The notes: generated from the sequence alone by a model not told the origin. Counted from the first letter of the stretch, positions 41,297-53,225 are shown. The stretch is DNA of 64,000 bases from Methylonatrum kenyense (GCF_023195885.1 NZ_JALPKO010000009.1:62001-126000), one strand, 5' to 3'. A program made the numbers and translations.

Positions 41297-41904
41297 TGAC
41301 TGAAGAAACGACCATCCAGCGCCGCTCCGGCGGACGCACGGCAGCCAAGATGGCTTTGGTTGCGGTCGGTATGTTCGGTTTCGGTTTCGCAATGGTGCCG
41401 GCATATCAGGTGTTCTGCGAAGTCACTGGCTTCAACGGATTCGTGTCCAATGAAGCGTCGGCTGGTCCCGGGGATATGGAGTACGATCCGGATCGCAAGG
41501 TCACTGTGGAGTTTGTGGCCACGGTCAACGGCAGTCAGCCGTGGACTTTCCGTCCCAAGCAGTCGCGAATGGAAGTCACGCCGGGTGAGCTTTACACGGC
41601 CTATTTTGTGGCCGAGAACCAGTATGAGGGCAGCACGGTCAGCCAGATCATTCCGAGCGTGGCGCCGGGCACGGCGGGCCGGCACTTCAAGAAGACGGAA
41701 TGCTTCTGCTTCACCGAGCAGCGTTTCGCCGGTTCGGAACAACGCAAGATGCCGGTCACGTTCTTCGTCGATCCGGCGCTTCCGGAACGGAACCAGACGG
41801 TGACGCTCTCGTACACCTTGTTTGACATCAGGGACGGCGACCTGCCGGAATATGACGAGGAGGCAGCGGAACTGCATGCCGGGGCACCGCAGTCCGCCGA
41901 TTAG
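41296..41904 (+). CDS. ctaG: Cytochrome c oxidase assembly protein CtaG (Cox11)
   Basis: Delivers copper to the CuB site of subunit I. The 202-residue protein has one N-terminal helix (AKMALVAVGMFGFGFAMVPAYQVFC), a periplasmic immunoglobulin-like domain and the copper motif KKTECFCFTEQ (CFCF) typical of Cox11. The ATG overlaps the stop of the 40-residue gene, so translation is probably coupled. It is in the standard position between subunits I and III. Confidence 0.95.
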   Translation: MTEETTIQRRSGGRTAAKMALVAVGMFGFGFAMVPAYQVFCEVTGFNGFVSNEASAGPGDMEYDPDRKVTVEFVATVNGSQPWTFRPKQSRMEVTPGELYTAYFVAENQYEGSTVSQIIPSVAPGTAGRHFKKTECFCFTEQRFAGSEQRKMPVTFFVDPALPERNQTVTLSYTLFDIRDGDLPEYDEEAAELHAGAPQSAD

Positions 41905-41925
41905 GAATCTAAGGGGATTATAAGA

Positions 41926-42789
41926 ATGAGTTCACATTCCAAGGACGCCTATTTTGTGCCCGAGGACAGCCGCTGGCCGGTCTTCGGAATTCCGGGGATC
42001 GTGCTGCTTGCGGCCGGCTTCGGCGTGTTCCTGAATGGCGGATCGTCCGGCATGCCGATGATGGTCATCGGCGGCATCATTACGCTGATCATGGCCGTTA
42101 TGTGGTTCCGGGACGTGATCATCGAGGACGTGACCGGCAAGTATAACGCGCAGGTTGATGTGTCCTTCCGCCAGGGTATGGCCTGGTTCATCTTCGCGGA
42201 AGTCATGTTCTTTGCCGCGTTCTTCGGCGCCCTGTTTTACGCCCGGGTGTTCTCGATTCCGTGGCTCAGTGGTGGTGACCCGGCCACCAGCGAATTTCTC
42301 TGGGACTCGGTCAGCCTGTCGTGGCCCACGGCGGGACCCGGTTTCCTGGATCTTGATTTCACGCCGATGGGTGCCTGGGCGCTGCCAACGATCAACACCA
42401 CGATCCTGTTGACCTCGGGCGTGACGCTGACCATCGCGCACCACGCGATGAAGCACAATGATCGCACGAAGGTCATTCTTGGTCTGGCCGCTACCGTGCT
42501 GCTCGGTTCGATCTTCATGGGCGTGCAGATGTACGAGTACGTCTATGCCTATCAGGAACTGAACCTGCGCATGGATACCGGCATTTACGGTTCCACATTC
42601 TTCATGCTGACCGGGTTCCACGGTGTGCACGTGTTCCTTGGCGTGATCACGCTGCTTGTCATATTGCTGCGGGTCATGCGGGGTCATTTCACGGCCGAAA
42701 GGCATTTCGGCTTCGAGGCCGCGGCCTGGTACTGGCACTTCGTGGACGTGGTCTGGCTCGGCCTGTTCATCTTCGTCTACGTGATCTAA
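41926..42789 (+). CDS. ctaE: Cytochrome c oxidase subunit III
   Basis: A 287-residue protein with seven helices. Family segments are FAEVMFFAAFFGALFYAR, PTINTTILLTSGVTLTIAHHA, TGFHGVHVFLGVITLLVIL and AAAWYWHFVDVVWLGLFIFVYVI at the end. It stabilises subunit I and proton uptake. It is the last gene before the terminator at 42839, although the assembly genes continue on the same strand after 43231. Confidence 0.96.
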   Translation: MSSHSKDAYFVPEDSRWPVFGIPGIVLLAAGFGVFLNGGSSGMPMMVIGGIITLIMAVMWFRDVIIEDVTGKYNAQVDVSFRQGMAWFIFAEVMFFAAFFGALFYARVFSIPWLSGGDPATSEFLWDSVSLSWPTAGPGFLDLDFTPMGAWALPTINTTILLTSGVTLTIAHHAMKHNDRTKVILGLAATVLLGSIFMGVQMYEYVYAYQELNLRMDTGIYGSTFFMLTGFHGVHVFLGVITLLVILLRVMRGHFTAERHFGFEAAAWYWHFVDVVWLGLFIFVYVI

Positions 42790-42838
42790 AGGATTGGGCG
42801 GTCGTCAGCTGACCGCCGATCCGATCGACAGACAGCAA

Positions 42839-42871
42839 GCGGGCCGCCCGGGATACCGGGCGGCCCGCTTT
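42839..42871 (+). terminator. Strong terminator after ctaE
   Basis: A perfect 13-bp GC stem GCGGGCCGCCCGG / CCGGGCGGCCCGC with a four-base loop; the T-run is only three. A smaller GCGGTC/GACCGC hairpin precedes it at 42798-42816. Confidence 0.8.
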
Positions 42872-42943
42872 GTGCGAGGGGCAGTTTGCGTTCGCGGCCG
42901 CAGGGAAACGGTCGGCTTGTGGTCTGCATCACATCACAGCCGC

Positions 42944-43162
42944 TCAGGGCCGGAACGGATCATTCGGTTCGATCACCCCGAACAGGAACAGGGCGATCAA
43001 CACGCTGAATAACGCCACGGACAGCGTGATCCGGACGGTGAGGGCGCGGACGACGCGTTTCCGGTCGCTGCCGTCACGGACCAGGTAGTAGGCACCGGAG
43101 GCGAGACTCGCGACGATGACGAAGAAGATGAGTAACACCAAGATCTTGATGACAACGGTCAT
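42944..43162 (-). CDS. DUF2909 small twin-helix membrane protein
   Basis: A 72-residue protein with two membrane helices (IKILVLLIFFVIVASLASGAYYLV and LTVRITLSVALFSVLIALFLFGVI) around a basic loop (RDGSDRKRVVRA). This matches DUF2909, which sits at this place in many proteobacterial cox clusters. It is on the opposite strand from its neighbours. It is probably an oxidase assembly or supercomplex factor, but that is inference from position. Confidence 0.8.
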   Translation of the reverse strand: MTVVIKILVLLIFFVIVASLASGAYYLVRDGSDRKRVVRALTVRITLSVALFSVLIALFLFGVIEPNDPFRP

Positions 43163-43230
43163 TGGCTGTCCCGTTTTATCGTCGAGGGGTCAGGCGGCCG
43201 TTTCCATGACCGCCGCGATTCATTGACGCG

Positions 43231-43977
43231 ATGCGTATCGGTTCGTTCGATTTTCGGCCCGGCATGGTGCCAACCCTCGCCTTCCTGCTGCTGCTGCCGG
43301 TGCTGGTCGGCCTGGGTTTCTGGCAACTTGACCGGGCCGAGCAGCGGGCAGGCTTGCTGGCGAGTTTCGACGCCCAGCGTACGGCCGCGCCAGTGAACCT
43401 GAACCGTGATCGGCTGGATCCGGAAGCCATGCTGTTCCGTCCCGCACGGGCGGAGGGTGAGTTCCTGCCGGAACGAAGCCTGCTTCTGGATAACCAGACT
43501 CACCGAAGGACAGTAGGTTATCACGTGCTGACGCCGTACCGTCTTGCCGGCGACGACCGCGTGGTCCTGGTGGACCGCGGCTGGGTACCTGCCGGCGAGA
43601 GCCGGGCCCAACTGCCCGAGGTGGGCATGGAGTCGACGGAGATCCCGATCGAGGGGCATCTGGATCAGGGACCGGCAACCGGCATCCGGCTGGGTGGTCT
43701 CGCCGACGGTGAGTCCGGTTGGCCGTTGCGTATTCAATACATCGACTACGCAGAGCTTGGTGCCAGGGTTGATGCGGAACTGCTGCCGGTGGTGCTGCGC
43801 CTGGCGCCGGACAGCGCCGAGGGTTTTGTCCGCGAATGGCGCCCCGAACATCCGGACGGCTACGGTCCGGAACGGAACAGGGCCTATGCGGTCCAGTGGT
43901 TCGGGCTGGCAGCCGCCCTTGTCGTGATCTATCTCGCCGTGAACCTGCGGCGACGACCGGAGGAACTGAATGACTGA
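43231..43977 (+). CDS. SURF1 family protein
   Basis: A 248-residue assembly factor for haem a insertion into subunit I. It has an N-terminal helix (MVPTLAFLLLLPVLVGLGFWQLDRAEQ), a periplasmic domain (SLLLDNQTHRRTVGYHVLTPYRL, VLVDRGWVP) and a C-terminal helix (YAVQWFGLAAALVVIYLAVNLRR). The ATG at 43231 has no strong ribosome site visible. Its stop overlaps the next gene by eight bases. Confidence 0.9.
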   Translation: MRIGSFDFRPGMVPTLAFLLLLPVLVGLGFWQLDRAEQRAGLLASFDAQRTAAPVNLNRDRLDPEAMLFRPARAEGEFLPERSLLLDNQTHRRTVGYHVLTPYRLAGDDRVVLVDRGWVPAGESRAQLPEVGMESTEIPIEGHLDQGPATGIRLGGLADGESGWPLRIQYIDYAELGARVDAELLPVVLRLAPDSAEGFVREWRPEHPDGYGPERNRAYAVQWFGLAAALVVIYLAVNLRRRPEELND

Positions 43978-44575
43978 GACCGGAAAACGGCCGGCACCCT
44001 GGCCGCTGATCCTGCTGTTTGCCAGTTTTCTGGTGCCGGCGGCCATCGCCTGGACCATGTTCTTCACGGGCTGGCACCCCAGCGGCACCGCGAACCACGG
44101 TGACCTGATCCAGCCGCCGCACCACCTGGAAGGCGAACTTCGCGACATCGACGGTGCGGCGGTCGACCGCAACCGGTTCCGTGGTCGCTGGACCATCCTG
44201 ATGGTGCATGATGGCGCCTGCGCCGAGGCCTGCATCGAGCGCTTGCGTGAAACCCGGCAGGTCCGGCTGGCACTTGCCCAGAACGCCGACCGCGTGCGCC
44301 GTGTGCTGGTGCTGCCCGCGGGTGCCGAGCCGCCGGAAAATGCGGTGCTGGAGGACAACCAGGACCTGCGTGTCGTGTTTGGCGAAAACCCGATCCCCGA
44401 CGCGGCACACGGGGGCAACGGCATGTCCCTGTCGCTAATGGATACCCGCGCCTACCGCATGATGGCTTACCCCGAGCCGCTGGATGCGGGTGGCCTGTTG
44501 CAGGACCTGAAGAAGTTGTTGCGCCTTTCCAATATCGACCTGGAGCGTCTCCAGGGGCTGTCGGAGGATGACTGA
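43970..44575 (+). CDS. SCO-like/thioredoxin-fold cytochrome oxidase assembly protein
   Basis: A 201-residue protein with an N-terminal membrane anchor (PLILLFASFLVPAAIAWTMFF) and a thioredoxin-like periplasmic domain. The pattern WTILMVHDGACAEACIERLRETRQVRLAL carries a CxxxC pair like that of SCO1/SenC copper chaperones, but the usual conserved His is not evident. It lies between surf1 and ctaA. It probably delivers copper or reduces the CuA site; that role is inferred from position and the cysteines. Confidence 0.8.
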   Translation: MTETGKRPAPWPLILLFASFLVPAAIAWTMFFTGWHPSGTANHGDLIQPPHHLEGELRDIDGAAVDRNRFRGRWTILMVHDGACAEACIERLRETRQVRLALAQNADRVRRVLVLPAGAEPPENAVLEDNQDLRVVFGENPIPDAAHGGNGMSLSLMDTRAYRMMAYPEPLDAGGLLQDLKKLLRLSNIDLERLQGLSEDD

Positions 44576-44580
44576 GAGCA

Positions 44581-45624
44581 ATGACCACGCGAGCGTTTTT
44601 TCGCCTTTCCCTCGGGGCCGTTGGTCTGACCCTGCTGGTGGTGCTGCTGGGCGCATGGGTTCGCCTGGAAGATGCCGGCCTGGGTTGCCCGGACTGGCCG
44701 GGTTGTTACGGCATGCTGCTGGGTGTGCCGCAGACGCCGGAGGCCATCGCGGCCGCGAATGAGGCCTATCCCGAGCGTGCGGTTGAGGTGGACAAGGCCT
44801 GGAAAGAGATGATTCATCGCTACGCGGCAGGCATCCTGGGCCTGATCGTGTTCGCGCTCGCGGTTATGGCAGTGCGCAACCGCCACCGGCCTGGACAGCC
44901 GTTCAAGCTGCCGCTGTTCCTCGGTGTCCTGATCATTGCCCAGTCGATCCTCGGCATGTGGACAGTGACCTGGCAGTTGAAACCCATGGTCGTGACCATG
45001 CACCTGCTTGGCGGCATGACGACTCTCGGCTTGCTCTGGTGGTTGACCCTTCGCCAGGGTCGCTTTCTGCGACCGGATACTCCGGAACCGGCCGCACGCT
45101 CGCTTCAGTCCTGGGCCTTGCTGATCCTGGTCCTGGTGACCGGCCAGATCGCGCTCGGTGGCTGGGTCAGTACCAACTATGCGGCACTGGCCTGTACCGA
45201 TTTCCCCACCTGTCAGGGGCAGTGGGTACCGGATGCCGATTATGGCGAAGCGTTTGTGCTGTGGCGGGGCCTCGGCGTGGACTACGAGTTTGGCGTTCTC
45301 GACCATCCGGCCCGGGTCGCGATCCAGTTCGTGCATCGCATCGGTGCGGTGGTCGTGGCGATTGCCGTGCTTGGTTTGCTGCTTGCGGTCTGGCGCCGTG
45401 CCGCCGGCACGGTGAGTGCGAAGATAGCGGGTTTCATGGCCGTGGCGCTGGTTCTGCAGTGGCTGCTCGGGATTGGTAACGTGCTCTACAGCCTGCCGCT
45501 GTGGATGGCGGTTGCCCATAACGGTGGCGCAGCTTTGCTGCTGTTGAGTGTCATCGCGCTCTGTCATAGTCTGCGTCCCCTTGAGACGCGGGATGGACAG
45601 GCTCCGATTCGGGCAACGACATGA
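44581..45624 (+). CDS. ctaA: Haem A synthase CtaA (Cox15)
   Basis: Converts haem O to haem A by oxidising a methyl group. The 347-residue protein has about eight helices with the conserved residues of the family: [21 protein letters not shown] near the N-terminus, the His in [22 protein letters not shown], and [17 protein letters not shown] in the second half. It is six bases after the SCO-like gene and is followed by ctaB. Confidence 0.94.
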   Translation: MTTRAFFRLSLGAVGLTLLVVLLGAWVRLEDAGLGCPDWPGCYGMLLGVPQTPEAIAAANEAYPERAVEVDKAWKEMIHRYAAGILGLIVFALAVMAVRNRHRPGQPFKLPLFLGVLIIAQSILGMWTVTWQLKPMVVTMHLLGGMTTLGLLWWLTLRQGRFLRPDTPEPAARSLQSWALLILVLVTGQIALGGWVSTNYAALACTDFPTCQGQWVPDADYGEAFVLWRGLGVDYEFGVLDHPARVAIQFVHRIGAVVVAIAVLGLLLAVWRRAAGTVSAKIAGFMAVALVLQWLLGIGNVLYSLPLWMAVAHNGGAALLLLSVIALCHSLRPLETRDGQAPIRATT

Positions 45625-45637
45625 CAGGGACCGCAAG

Positions 45638-46567
45638 GTGCAGCAACGGAACGTGGCGGAGTACTCGGGTGTGACCGGCATCGCGGCGAGCTGGCGGGAT
45701 TATTATGATCTGTGCAAGCCGAAGGTCGTGGCGCTGCTGGTGTTCACGGCCATCGTCGGCATGGTGCTTGCCGCGCCGCCCGGCCAGGTGCCCTGGGATG
45801 CGCTGATCATTGGCAGTCTCGGCATCGGTCTTGCCTCTGCCTCGGCGGCAGCGATCAACCAGCTGGTTGACCAGCAGGTGGACGCCCGCATGGCCAGGAC
45901 GAAGGGCAGGCCGCTGCCCCAGGGCAACATCACCTCGCGCAATGCCGTGCTGTTTGCCGGTGGCCTCGGTGTCGCCGGCCTGCTGCTGCTGTACCTGCTG
46001 GTCAACCCGCTGACGGCGGCGCTGACCTTCCTCTCGTTGATGGGCTACGCCGTTGTCTACACGCTCTACCTGAAGCGCGCCACCCCGCAGAACATTGTTA
46101 TCGGCGGGGTGGCCGGTGCGGCGCCGCCGGTGTTGGGTTGGGCGGCCGTCACCGGAACCGTCGATGCCCACGCACTGTTGCTGTTCCTGATCATTTTCAT
46201 CTGGACGCCGCCGCATTTCTGGGCGCTGGCGATCCATCGGCGGGAGGATTACGCGCGGGTCAGTATCCCGATGCTGCCGGTCACGCATGGGGTACCGTTC
46301 ACGAAGTTGCAGATCACGCTCTACACGATCCTGCTGTCCGCGGTGACTTTGCTGCCCTTTGCGCTACGCATGGCGGGGCCGCTGTATCTGTTCGGCGTGA
46401 CGGTGCTGAATGCAGTGTTCCTGTACTACGCGGTGGCGATGCATCTGTCAGACGACGAAAGCCTGCCAATGAAGGCCTTCGGCTACTCGATCGCCTACCT
46501 GATGGGGGTATTCGGTCTGCTGTTGCTGGACCACTATCTGCCGCTGATCCTGGCCCCGTTCTACTGA
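45638..46567 (+). CDS. ctaB: Protohaem IX farnesyltransferase CtaB (CyoE)
   Basis: Makes haem O by adding a farnesyl group to haem B. The 309-residue membrane protein has the prenyltransferase motifs [21 protein letters not shown] (aspartate-rich) and [24 protein letters not shown], and a later [20 protein letters not shown]. The GTG at 45638 is chosen because AGGGA lies seven bases upstream and the N-terminus then matches the family; an in-frame ATG at 45593 would overlap ctaA by 32 bases. It follows ctaA directly. Confidence 0.92.
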   Translation: MQQRNVAEYSGVTGIAASWRDYYDLCKPKVVALLVFTAIVGMVLAAPPGQVPWDALIIGSLGIGLASASAAAINQLVDQQVDARMARTKGRPLPQGNITSRNAVLFAGGLGVAGLLLLYLLVNPLTAALTFLSLMGYAVVYTLYLKRATPQNIVIGGVAGAAPPVLGWAAVTGTVDAHALLLFLIIFIWTPPHFWALAIHRREDYARVSIPMLPVTHGVPFTKLQITLYTILLSAVTLLPFALRMAGPLYLFGVTVLNAVFLYYAVAMHLSDDESLPMKAFGYSIAYLMGVFGLLLLDHYLPLILAPFY

Positions 46568-46661
46568 AAACCGCAAATTCCAGTCCGGTATCCGCGTGAT
46601 GTCGGATTGGTCCTGATGGCGCGGGCCCCGACGGACCCGCGCCCCGGGGCGAACGCCTCGT

Positions 46662-47339
46662 TCAGGATTCGACCAGCGGCGCCAGCGTTACCTCGACCCG
46701 ACGGTTCTGCTGCCGACCTTCCTCGGTATTGTTGTCAGCGATCGGGTATTCCTCGCCGAAGCCCGCCATCGCCAGCCGCCGACCATCCACGCCACGGTTC
46801 TCCAGGTAGCGGCCCACGGTCTGCGCGCGTCGTTCGGACAGCCGCTGATTGTGATCCGCCGGCCCGGTGCTGTCGGTGTGGCCGATGACCTCGATCAGCG
46901 TCTTGTCGAACTCCTCGGCCACCAATGCCACCGAATCGAGTACATCAAAAAAATCCGAACGCAGGTCGGCGCTGTCAACGGCGAAGGTCACGTTGCCCGG
47001 CATGTTCAGGATGATGTCATCACCGTTGCGGGTGACGCTCACCCCGGTTCCGGCAAGCTGCTCACGCAGCTCGGCTTCCTGGCGGTCCATGTAGTGCCCG
47101 ACTGCGGCACCGGATAAGCCGCCGACCCCGGCGCCAATCAGCGCACGCTGCCGCCGCTGGCGGCTGTCCGAGCCGGTCAGGGCGCCCACTGCCGCGCCGG
47201 CAACCGCCCCGATACCCGCGCCGATGGTGGCGCGTGAGGTCTGCTGTTCGCCGGTATAGGGGTCCGTTGTCTGGCAGCCAACCAGCACCATGCCCGTGCT
47301 GGCAAGGCCGATAATTGCTGCAAGCGCGTGATGTTTCAT
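46662..47339 (-). CDS. OmpA-family lipoprotein with glycine zipper
   Basis: A 225-residue lipoprotein. A lipobox VLVGC puts the lipid on Cys 22. Residues 38-90 are a glycine-zipper segment (ATIGAGIGAVAGAAVGALTG, ALIGAGVGGLSGAAVGHYMD), then the C-terminal OmpA domain with IEVIGHTDSTGPADHNQRLSERRA binds peptidoglycan. This is the YiaD/outer-membrane lipoprotein layout, tethering the outer membrane to the cell wall. The ATG at 47339 follows GGAGAATAACG. Confidence 0.88.
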   Translation of the reverse strand: MKHHALAAIIGLASTGMVLVGCQTTDPYTGEQQTSRATIGAGIGAVAGAAVGALTGSDSRQRRQRALIGAGVGGLSGAAVGHYMDRQEAELREQLAGTGVSVTRNGDDIILNMPGNVTFAVDSADLRSDFFDVLDSVALVAEEFDKTLIEVIGHTDSTGPADHNQRLSERRAQTVGRYLENRGVDGRRLAMAGFGEEYPIADNNTEEGRQQNRRVEVTLAPLVES

Positions 47340-47520
47340 CGTTATTCTCCGTGCTGTGGATTCTTTTCTGGGGTCCCGGGCCGAGTGCCGGGCCGCCAAG
47401 GGGCGTCCCCGGGGCCTACCGACGGAGTATAAGCGACGGAGCTTTCCCGATGCTGAACAAGTGGCGCGGGTTGAGCCCCCCGGGGCCGGTAATGGCAAGC
47501 GGCGCCGGGCCGGGGCGGCG

Positions 47521-48735
47521 TCAATCCAGCTTGCGGAATACCAGCGTCGCGTTGGTGCCGCCGAAGCCGAAGCTGTTGGACATGACCGTGCGCAGCCCCG
47601 GCTTGTCGCGCAGGGTGGTGACGAGGGGAATTTCGCCAACTTCGGGGTCGGGTGTCTCGATATTGACCGATGCGCTGATGAAATCGTGCTCCAGCATTAG
47701 CAGGCTGAAAATTGCCTCGTGCACACCGGTGGCACCCTGGGAGTGCCCGGCAAGCGACTTGGTGGAACTCACCGGCGGTACGGCTTCGCCAAACACCTCG
47801 CGCAAGGCCCTCAGCTCGGCGACATCGCCAACCGGCGTACTGGTGCCGTGGGCATTGACGTAATCCACCGGCGTGTCGACGTCCTGCAGTGCCTGGCGCA
47901 TGCACCGGGCAGCGCCTTCACCGGAGGGCGCGACCATGTCATGCCCGTCGGAGGTCGCACCATAGCCAACCACCTCGGCATAGATCCTGGCACCCCGCGC
48001 GCGGGCATGTTCCAACTCTTCGAGAACCAGCATGCCGCCGCCGCCGGCAATGACAAAACCATCCCGGTCCCTGTCAAAGGCGCGGGAGGCCGTCTCCGGC
48101 CTGTCGTTGCGCTTGGTCGACAGCGCCCCCATGGCATCGAACAGCATGGTCAGGGACCAGTGCTCTTCCTCGCCGCCACCGGCAAACACGATGTCCTGCT
48201 TGCCCATGCGAATCTGCTCGACGGCATTACCAATACAGTGCGCGCTGGTGGCGCAGGCCGAGGTGATGGAGTAGTTGACGCCGCGAATCCGGAACGGCGT
48301 GGCAAGGCAGGCGGACACGGTGCTGCCCATGACCCGCGGCACCTGGTAAGGACCAACGCGTTTCACGCCACGCGCGCGCAGGATGTCGGCGGCCGCCACC
48401 TGGTTCGACGAGGAGGCGCCGCCCGAACCGGCAATCAGCCCGGTGCGATCATTCGACACCTGGCTGCCCTTAAGCCGGGCATCGGAAATCGCCTGCTGCA
48501 TGGCGACATAGGCGTAGGCCGCCGCGTTTCCCATGAACCGCCGGGGCTTCCGCGGGATCAGCGAGTCCAGATCGATATCGATACTGCCGGAGATCTGACT
48601 GCGCAGTCCGTACTCGCGGTAGCTCTCGTTGGCACGAATACCCGAGCGCCCGGCGCGCAGACTGTCGATCACCGACGGTGCATCAGTGCCAATACAGGAG
48701 ACGACCCCGAGTCCGGTAACGACCACCCGTTTCAT
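47521..48735 (-). CDS. fabB: Beta-ketoacyl-ACP synthase I FabB
   Basis: Elongates acyl-ACP, including unsaturated intermediates, with malonyl-ACP. The 404-residue thiolase-fold enzyme has the catalytic Cys in [18 protein letters not shown] and the two His in [13 protein letters not shown] and [21 protein letters not shown] partners with FabA, and fabA lies just upstream (119-base gap), which is the standard pair for anaerobic unsaturated fatty-acid synthesis. Confidence 0.95.
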   Translation of the reverse strand: MKRVVVTGLGVVSCIGTDAPSVIDSLRAGRSGIRANESYREYGLRSQISGSIDIDLDSLIPRKPRRFMGNAAAYAYVAMQQAISDARLKGSQVSNDRTGLIAGSGGASSSNQVAAADILRARGVKRVGPYQVPRVMGSTVSACLATPFRIRGVNYSITSACATSAHCIGNAVEQIRMGKQDIVFAGGGEEEHWSLTMLFDAMGALSTKRNDRPETASRAFDRDRDGFVIAGGGGMLVLEELEHARARGARIYAEVVGYGATSDGHDMVAPSGEGAARCMRQALQDVDTPVDYVNAHGTSTPVGDVAELRALREVFGEAVPPVSSTKSLAGHSQGATGVHEAIFSLLMLEHDFISASVNIETPDPEVGEIPLVTTLRDKPGLRTVMSNSFGFGGTNATLVFRKLD

Positions 48736-48829
48736 TATCCTCGCTCCAGCATTCCGTGTTGTCGCCGCATGGTATGCGGCCTGCGGGGAAACGTGGTTCT
48801 CATAAGGGAAACCCTGTCAGAGCGGTGTT

Positions 48830-48857
48830 CCTTAGGGAAAAACTGATTCATTCCCTA
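48830..48857. repeat. MITE-family end fragment at the fabA stop
   Basis: Read on the minus strand, CTAGGGAATGAATCAG and TTTTTCCC match the terminus of the copy at 11990-12098 (GGGAATGAATCAGCAATTCC). It begins exactly at the fabA stop codon TAG and lies between fabA and fabB. A second degenerate end (AAGGGAAACCCTG) is at 48804-48816. Confidence 0.5.
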
Positions 48858-49397
48858 GGTGCTCATGGCATCGGGGGCTTCAAACAGTCCGACGCGCAAA
48901 TCCGATGCCGTGTAGATGACCTCACCATCGACGTCCAGGCTGGCGTCGGCGATGCCCATGGTCAGCCGCCGCATGATGACGCGTTTCATGTCGATTCGGT
49001 AGGTGACCCGCTGCGCGGTTGGTAGCACCTGACCGGTAAACTTCACATCGCCTGCTCCCAGGGCCCGGCCACGACCCTGGCCGCCCTTCCAGCCGAGGAA
49101 AAAGCCGACCAGTTGCCACATTGCATCCAGTCCGAGACAGCCGGGCATTACCGGATCGTTCTCGAAATGACACTTGAAGAACCAGAGGTCCGGGTGGATA
49201 TCGAGTTCGGCGATGATCTGCCCCTTGTTGTAGGCGCCTCCCGTGTCATCGATCAGAGTAATCCGATCGAGCATGAGCATGTTCGGCAGGGGCAACTGCG
49301 GATTACCCGGACCGAACAGTTCCCCGCGGCCGCAGGCCAGCAGATCGTCGTACTCGAAGCTGCTGTGATTCTTGTGATAGTGCGGGTTCGTCGCCAT
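48855..49397 (-). CDS. fabA: 3-hydroxydecanoyl-ACP dehydratase/isomerase FabA
   Basis: Dehydrates and isomerises the C10 intermediate, starting unsaturated fatty-acid synthesis. The 180-residue hot-dog-fold protein has catalytic H77 and D91 in [17 protein letters not shown] and the conserved [10 protein letters not shown]. The start [14 protein letters not shown] at 49397 fits the family N-terminus. The stop codon TAG lies inside the tip of a palindromic element. With fabB it forms the fabAB pair of gammaproteobacteria. Confidence 0.95.
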   Translation of the reverse strand: MATNPHYHKNHSSFEYDDLLACGRGELFGPGNPQLPLPNMLMLDRITLIDDTGGAYNKGQIIAELDIHPDLWFFKCHFENDPVMPGCLGLDAMWQLVGFFLGWKGGQGRGRALGAGDVKFTGQVLPTAQRVTYRIDMKRVIMRRLTMGIADASLDVDGEVIYTASDLRVGLFEAPDAMST

Positions 49398-49550
49398 CGT
49401 GCCCCCAAGCCTACGTCTACCGGCTCGCATGGTTCGCGGAATATTCCGGCAAACCCAGCGATCAGGGGGCAAAGTGTAAGGGATCAGGCGGTTCGGATCG
49501 AGCGCGACCATGGTCCGAAGGGCTGCTGGGGGAGCAGCCCTTCCTCAGAA

Positions 49551-49575
49551 TGAAATGGCCCCGCCGGAGCGGGGC
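49551..49575 (-). terminator. Weak terminator after the DUF4168 gene
   Basis: A 7-bp GC stem GCCCCGC/GCGGGGC lies 25 bases downstream of the stop on the minus strand, followed by CATTTCATT rather than a clean T-run. Confidence 0.4.
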
Positions 49576-49600
49576 TTCACGAAGCGGATCGGCGAATCGA

Positions 49601-49993
49601 TTATTCCCGCTCTTCGATCAACGTCACCACTTCATCGCGCATTTCCGGATCGCGCTCCAGTGCGGCAGCAATCTCGGAATAGTCCTGGACCTCAAGCCCC
49701 TGTTCCTGAATGGCCTCGATCATCCGGTCATTGGCTTCCTGCTGCACTTCCTGGGCCTGGTCCGGATCTTCCGCCTGTTCCAGGCGCTGCGAATAGTCGG
49801 CATGGATCTCGCCGACTTCCACGTAAGCGTCGGCAAAACGCTCAAGCTCCTGTTGTTCGAAGTTTTCCGCGTCCTGCGCCTGCTCCAGCGGCTCGGCCTC
49901 ACCGTAGCCGTCGTCCTGCGCCATCACCATTGGCGAGACGGCGAGGCCGGCCAACAGCGGTGTTATCAACATGGCGGAAATCCTGAATCGCAT
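49601..49993 (-). CDS. DUF4168 exported protein
   Basis: A 130-residue protein with a signal peptide (ISAMLITPLLAGLAVSPMVMA) and a very acidic, glutamine-rich helical mature part. Recognisable DUF4168 segments are LERFADAYVEVGEIHADYSQRLEQ and NDRMIEAIQEQGLEVQDYSEIAAALERDPEM. The function is unknown; the family is periplasmic. The start MRFRISAM at 49993 was chosen over an upstream start because it begins the signal peptide. It is divergent from the histidine kinase. Confidence 0.8.
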   Translation of the reverse strand: MRFRISAMLITPLLAGLAVSPMVMAQDDGYGEAEPLEQAQDAENFEQQELERFADAYVEVGEIHADYSQRLEQAEDPDQAQEVQQEANDRMIEAIQEQGLEVQDYSEIAAALERDPEMRDEVVTLIEERE

Positions 49994-50132
49994 TTTGTCA
50001 CTCCTCTTGCACAAGTTCGGGTCAGACCGGTTTTGCAGAGGCTGTGCCAGCACCGACAGCGCGGCACGCGAAACGCCAGGAAAGGTTTTAACAGGCTGTT
50101 ATTGAAGGGATGTTCGAGTGTTGCCAGCTGAC

Positions 50133-50162
50133 TTGCCAGCCACTTGTGTGGCCGCCTAAAAT
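50133..50162 (+). promoter_or_regulatory. Sigma70-type promoter of the two-component pair
   Basis: TTGCCA (50133-50138), 18-bp spacer, TAAAAT (50157-50162). The expected start is near 50169-50172, which coincides with the first ATG of the kinase, so the message may be leaderless. Confidence 0.5.
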
Positions 50163-51669
50163 TGTTGCGTTATGCTACATGTGCCAAAGATAAACACGTT
50201 GGTCCGCCATTTTCGGCGCTTCTGGAGTCTGCGTGCGGCGTTGATTCTGCTCGTGCTGGCGCCGCTCCTGATCGGCGCAGCGATGCTCACTTCCATGGTC
50301 CTCTGGACCCTGGAAAAGGCGGCCGAGGAGCGCATGCAGGAAGACGTGGCCTTGATGGCGCGGGCCATCAGCCTGCCGGTCAGCGACAGCCTGGAACAGG
50401 GTGAAGACGAAGGCGTGCGCCAGGCGCTGGAGTCGGTGTTCCGTATCGGCCGTATCTATGGCGCCTATGTGTACAGTGCCAGCGGCGAACCCATTGCCGC
50501 GGTTGGCGCAGTCAATCCGTCGCCGCGCCGGGCGGAGGTTGCCGATATCGCTGCCGCCGGCGAGCGTCGGGGTACCTACGAGCGCATTCAGGGGCAGGAC
50601 GTCTATTCTTATTTCGTGCCGCTGACCGATACCGGCGGTCAGGTCAGCGGCCTGTTGCACGTCACGCGCCGCGGCAGTGACTTCCATGATCTGATCACCG
50701 ACCTGCGGGTCCAGGCCATCGCCTTCATGGTCGTGGGGGGCGTCTTCATTAGCGTACTGGTGCTGCTGGGTCACCGCCTGGCCATCGGCCGGCACTTCGA
50801 ACGGCTGATGGAGACCATGGCCCGGGTGGAAGACGGGCAGCGGGATTTCCGCGCCGGTGCCGAAGGTCCGCGCGAGATACGGCGCCTGAGCACGGCACTC
50901 AACGACATGCTCGACGGCATTCGCCGCGCCGAACATGAACTGGAGGACCGGCGCCGCACCCAGGCCCGTCTCGAGGATCAACTGCGGCATTCGGAGAAGC
51001 TCGCTGCCATCGGCCGCCTCGCCTCCGGCGTTGCCCATGAACTCGGCACGCCGCTCAGCGTCGTTGATGGCAAGGCCCAGCGCGCATTGCGACGACTGGA
51101 TGGCGATGGTCCGGAGGTGCGCGCCCTGCGGGAGGTGCGTAGCGAGGTCACCCGCATGGAGCATATCGTTCGCCAATTACTCGACTTCGCTCGCGGTACC
51201 AGCCATCACTACCGCGACACCGCGGCCGGGTTGCTGGCCTCGGCGGCGGCCACCGCACTTGAGCACGATGAAGCAAGCCGCTCGGTGAAACTGGAGCTCG
51301 ACGGCGAACAGCCCGGTCCACCATGCCGGGTGGATCCGATCCGGGTTGAGCAGGTGCTGGTCAACCTGCTGCGCAACGCCGCCCAGGCCGGTGCGACCAC
51401 GGTTTGTCTGCGTTGGCAGGAGGATGGGGACGAGATCCTGTTCACGGTGGAAGACGATGGCCCGGGCGTGCCCGGCGAGATTCGTGATCGCCTGTTCGAA
51501 CCGTTCTTCACCACCAAGGCAGTGGGCGAAGGCACCGGACTCGGGCTCGCGGTGGTTCACGGCATCGTCAGTGAACACGGCGGTGATATTGCGATTTCCG
51601 CGGCCGATGGCGGGGGCACGCGTGTCGATGTCCGGTTTCCGGTAAATGAAGATGGGGGGCAGAACGGCG

Positions 51670-53073
<1,404 letters not shown>

Positions 53074-53225
53074 GAAACGCCTGATTTTCCACGACGCTCA
53101 TAGCGAATACTGGCGGACCGCCAAAAGCCCTCCTATAGTTGGTCGCAGGCTCACGGAAAGAGCCAGCGCAAGGATGCGCACATCGCCGGGCACTGTTCGG
53201 TGTGATCACCAGGGATGGTCCTATT

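Noticed and set aside
53100-53225. Sigma54 promoter before the Sel1/RHS run, to match the upstream sigma54 activator
   Set aside because: No GG-N10-GC element with the right flanks was found; only a weak TATAGT -10-like site at 53134-53139.
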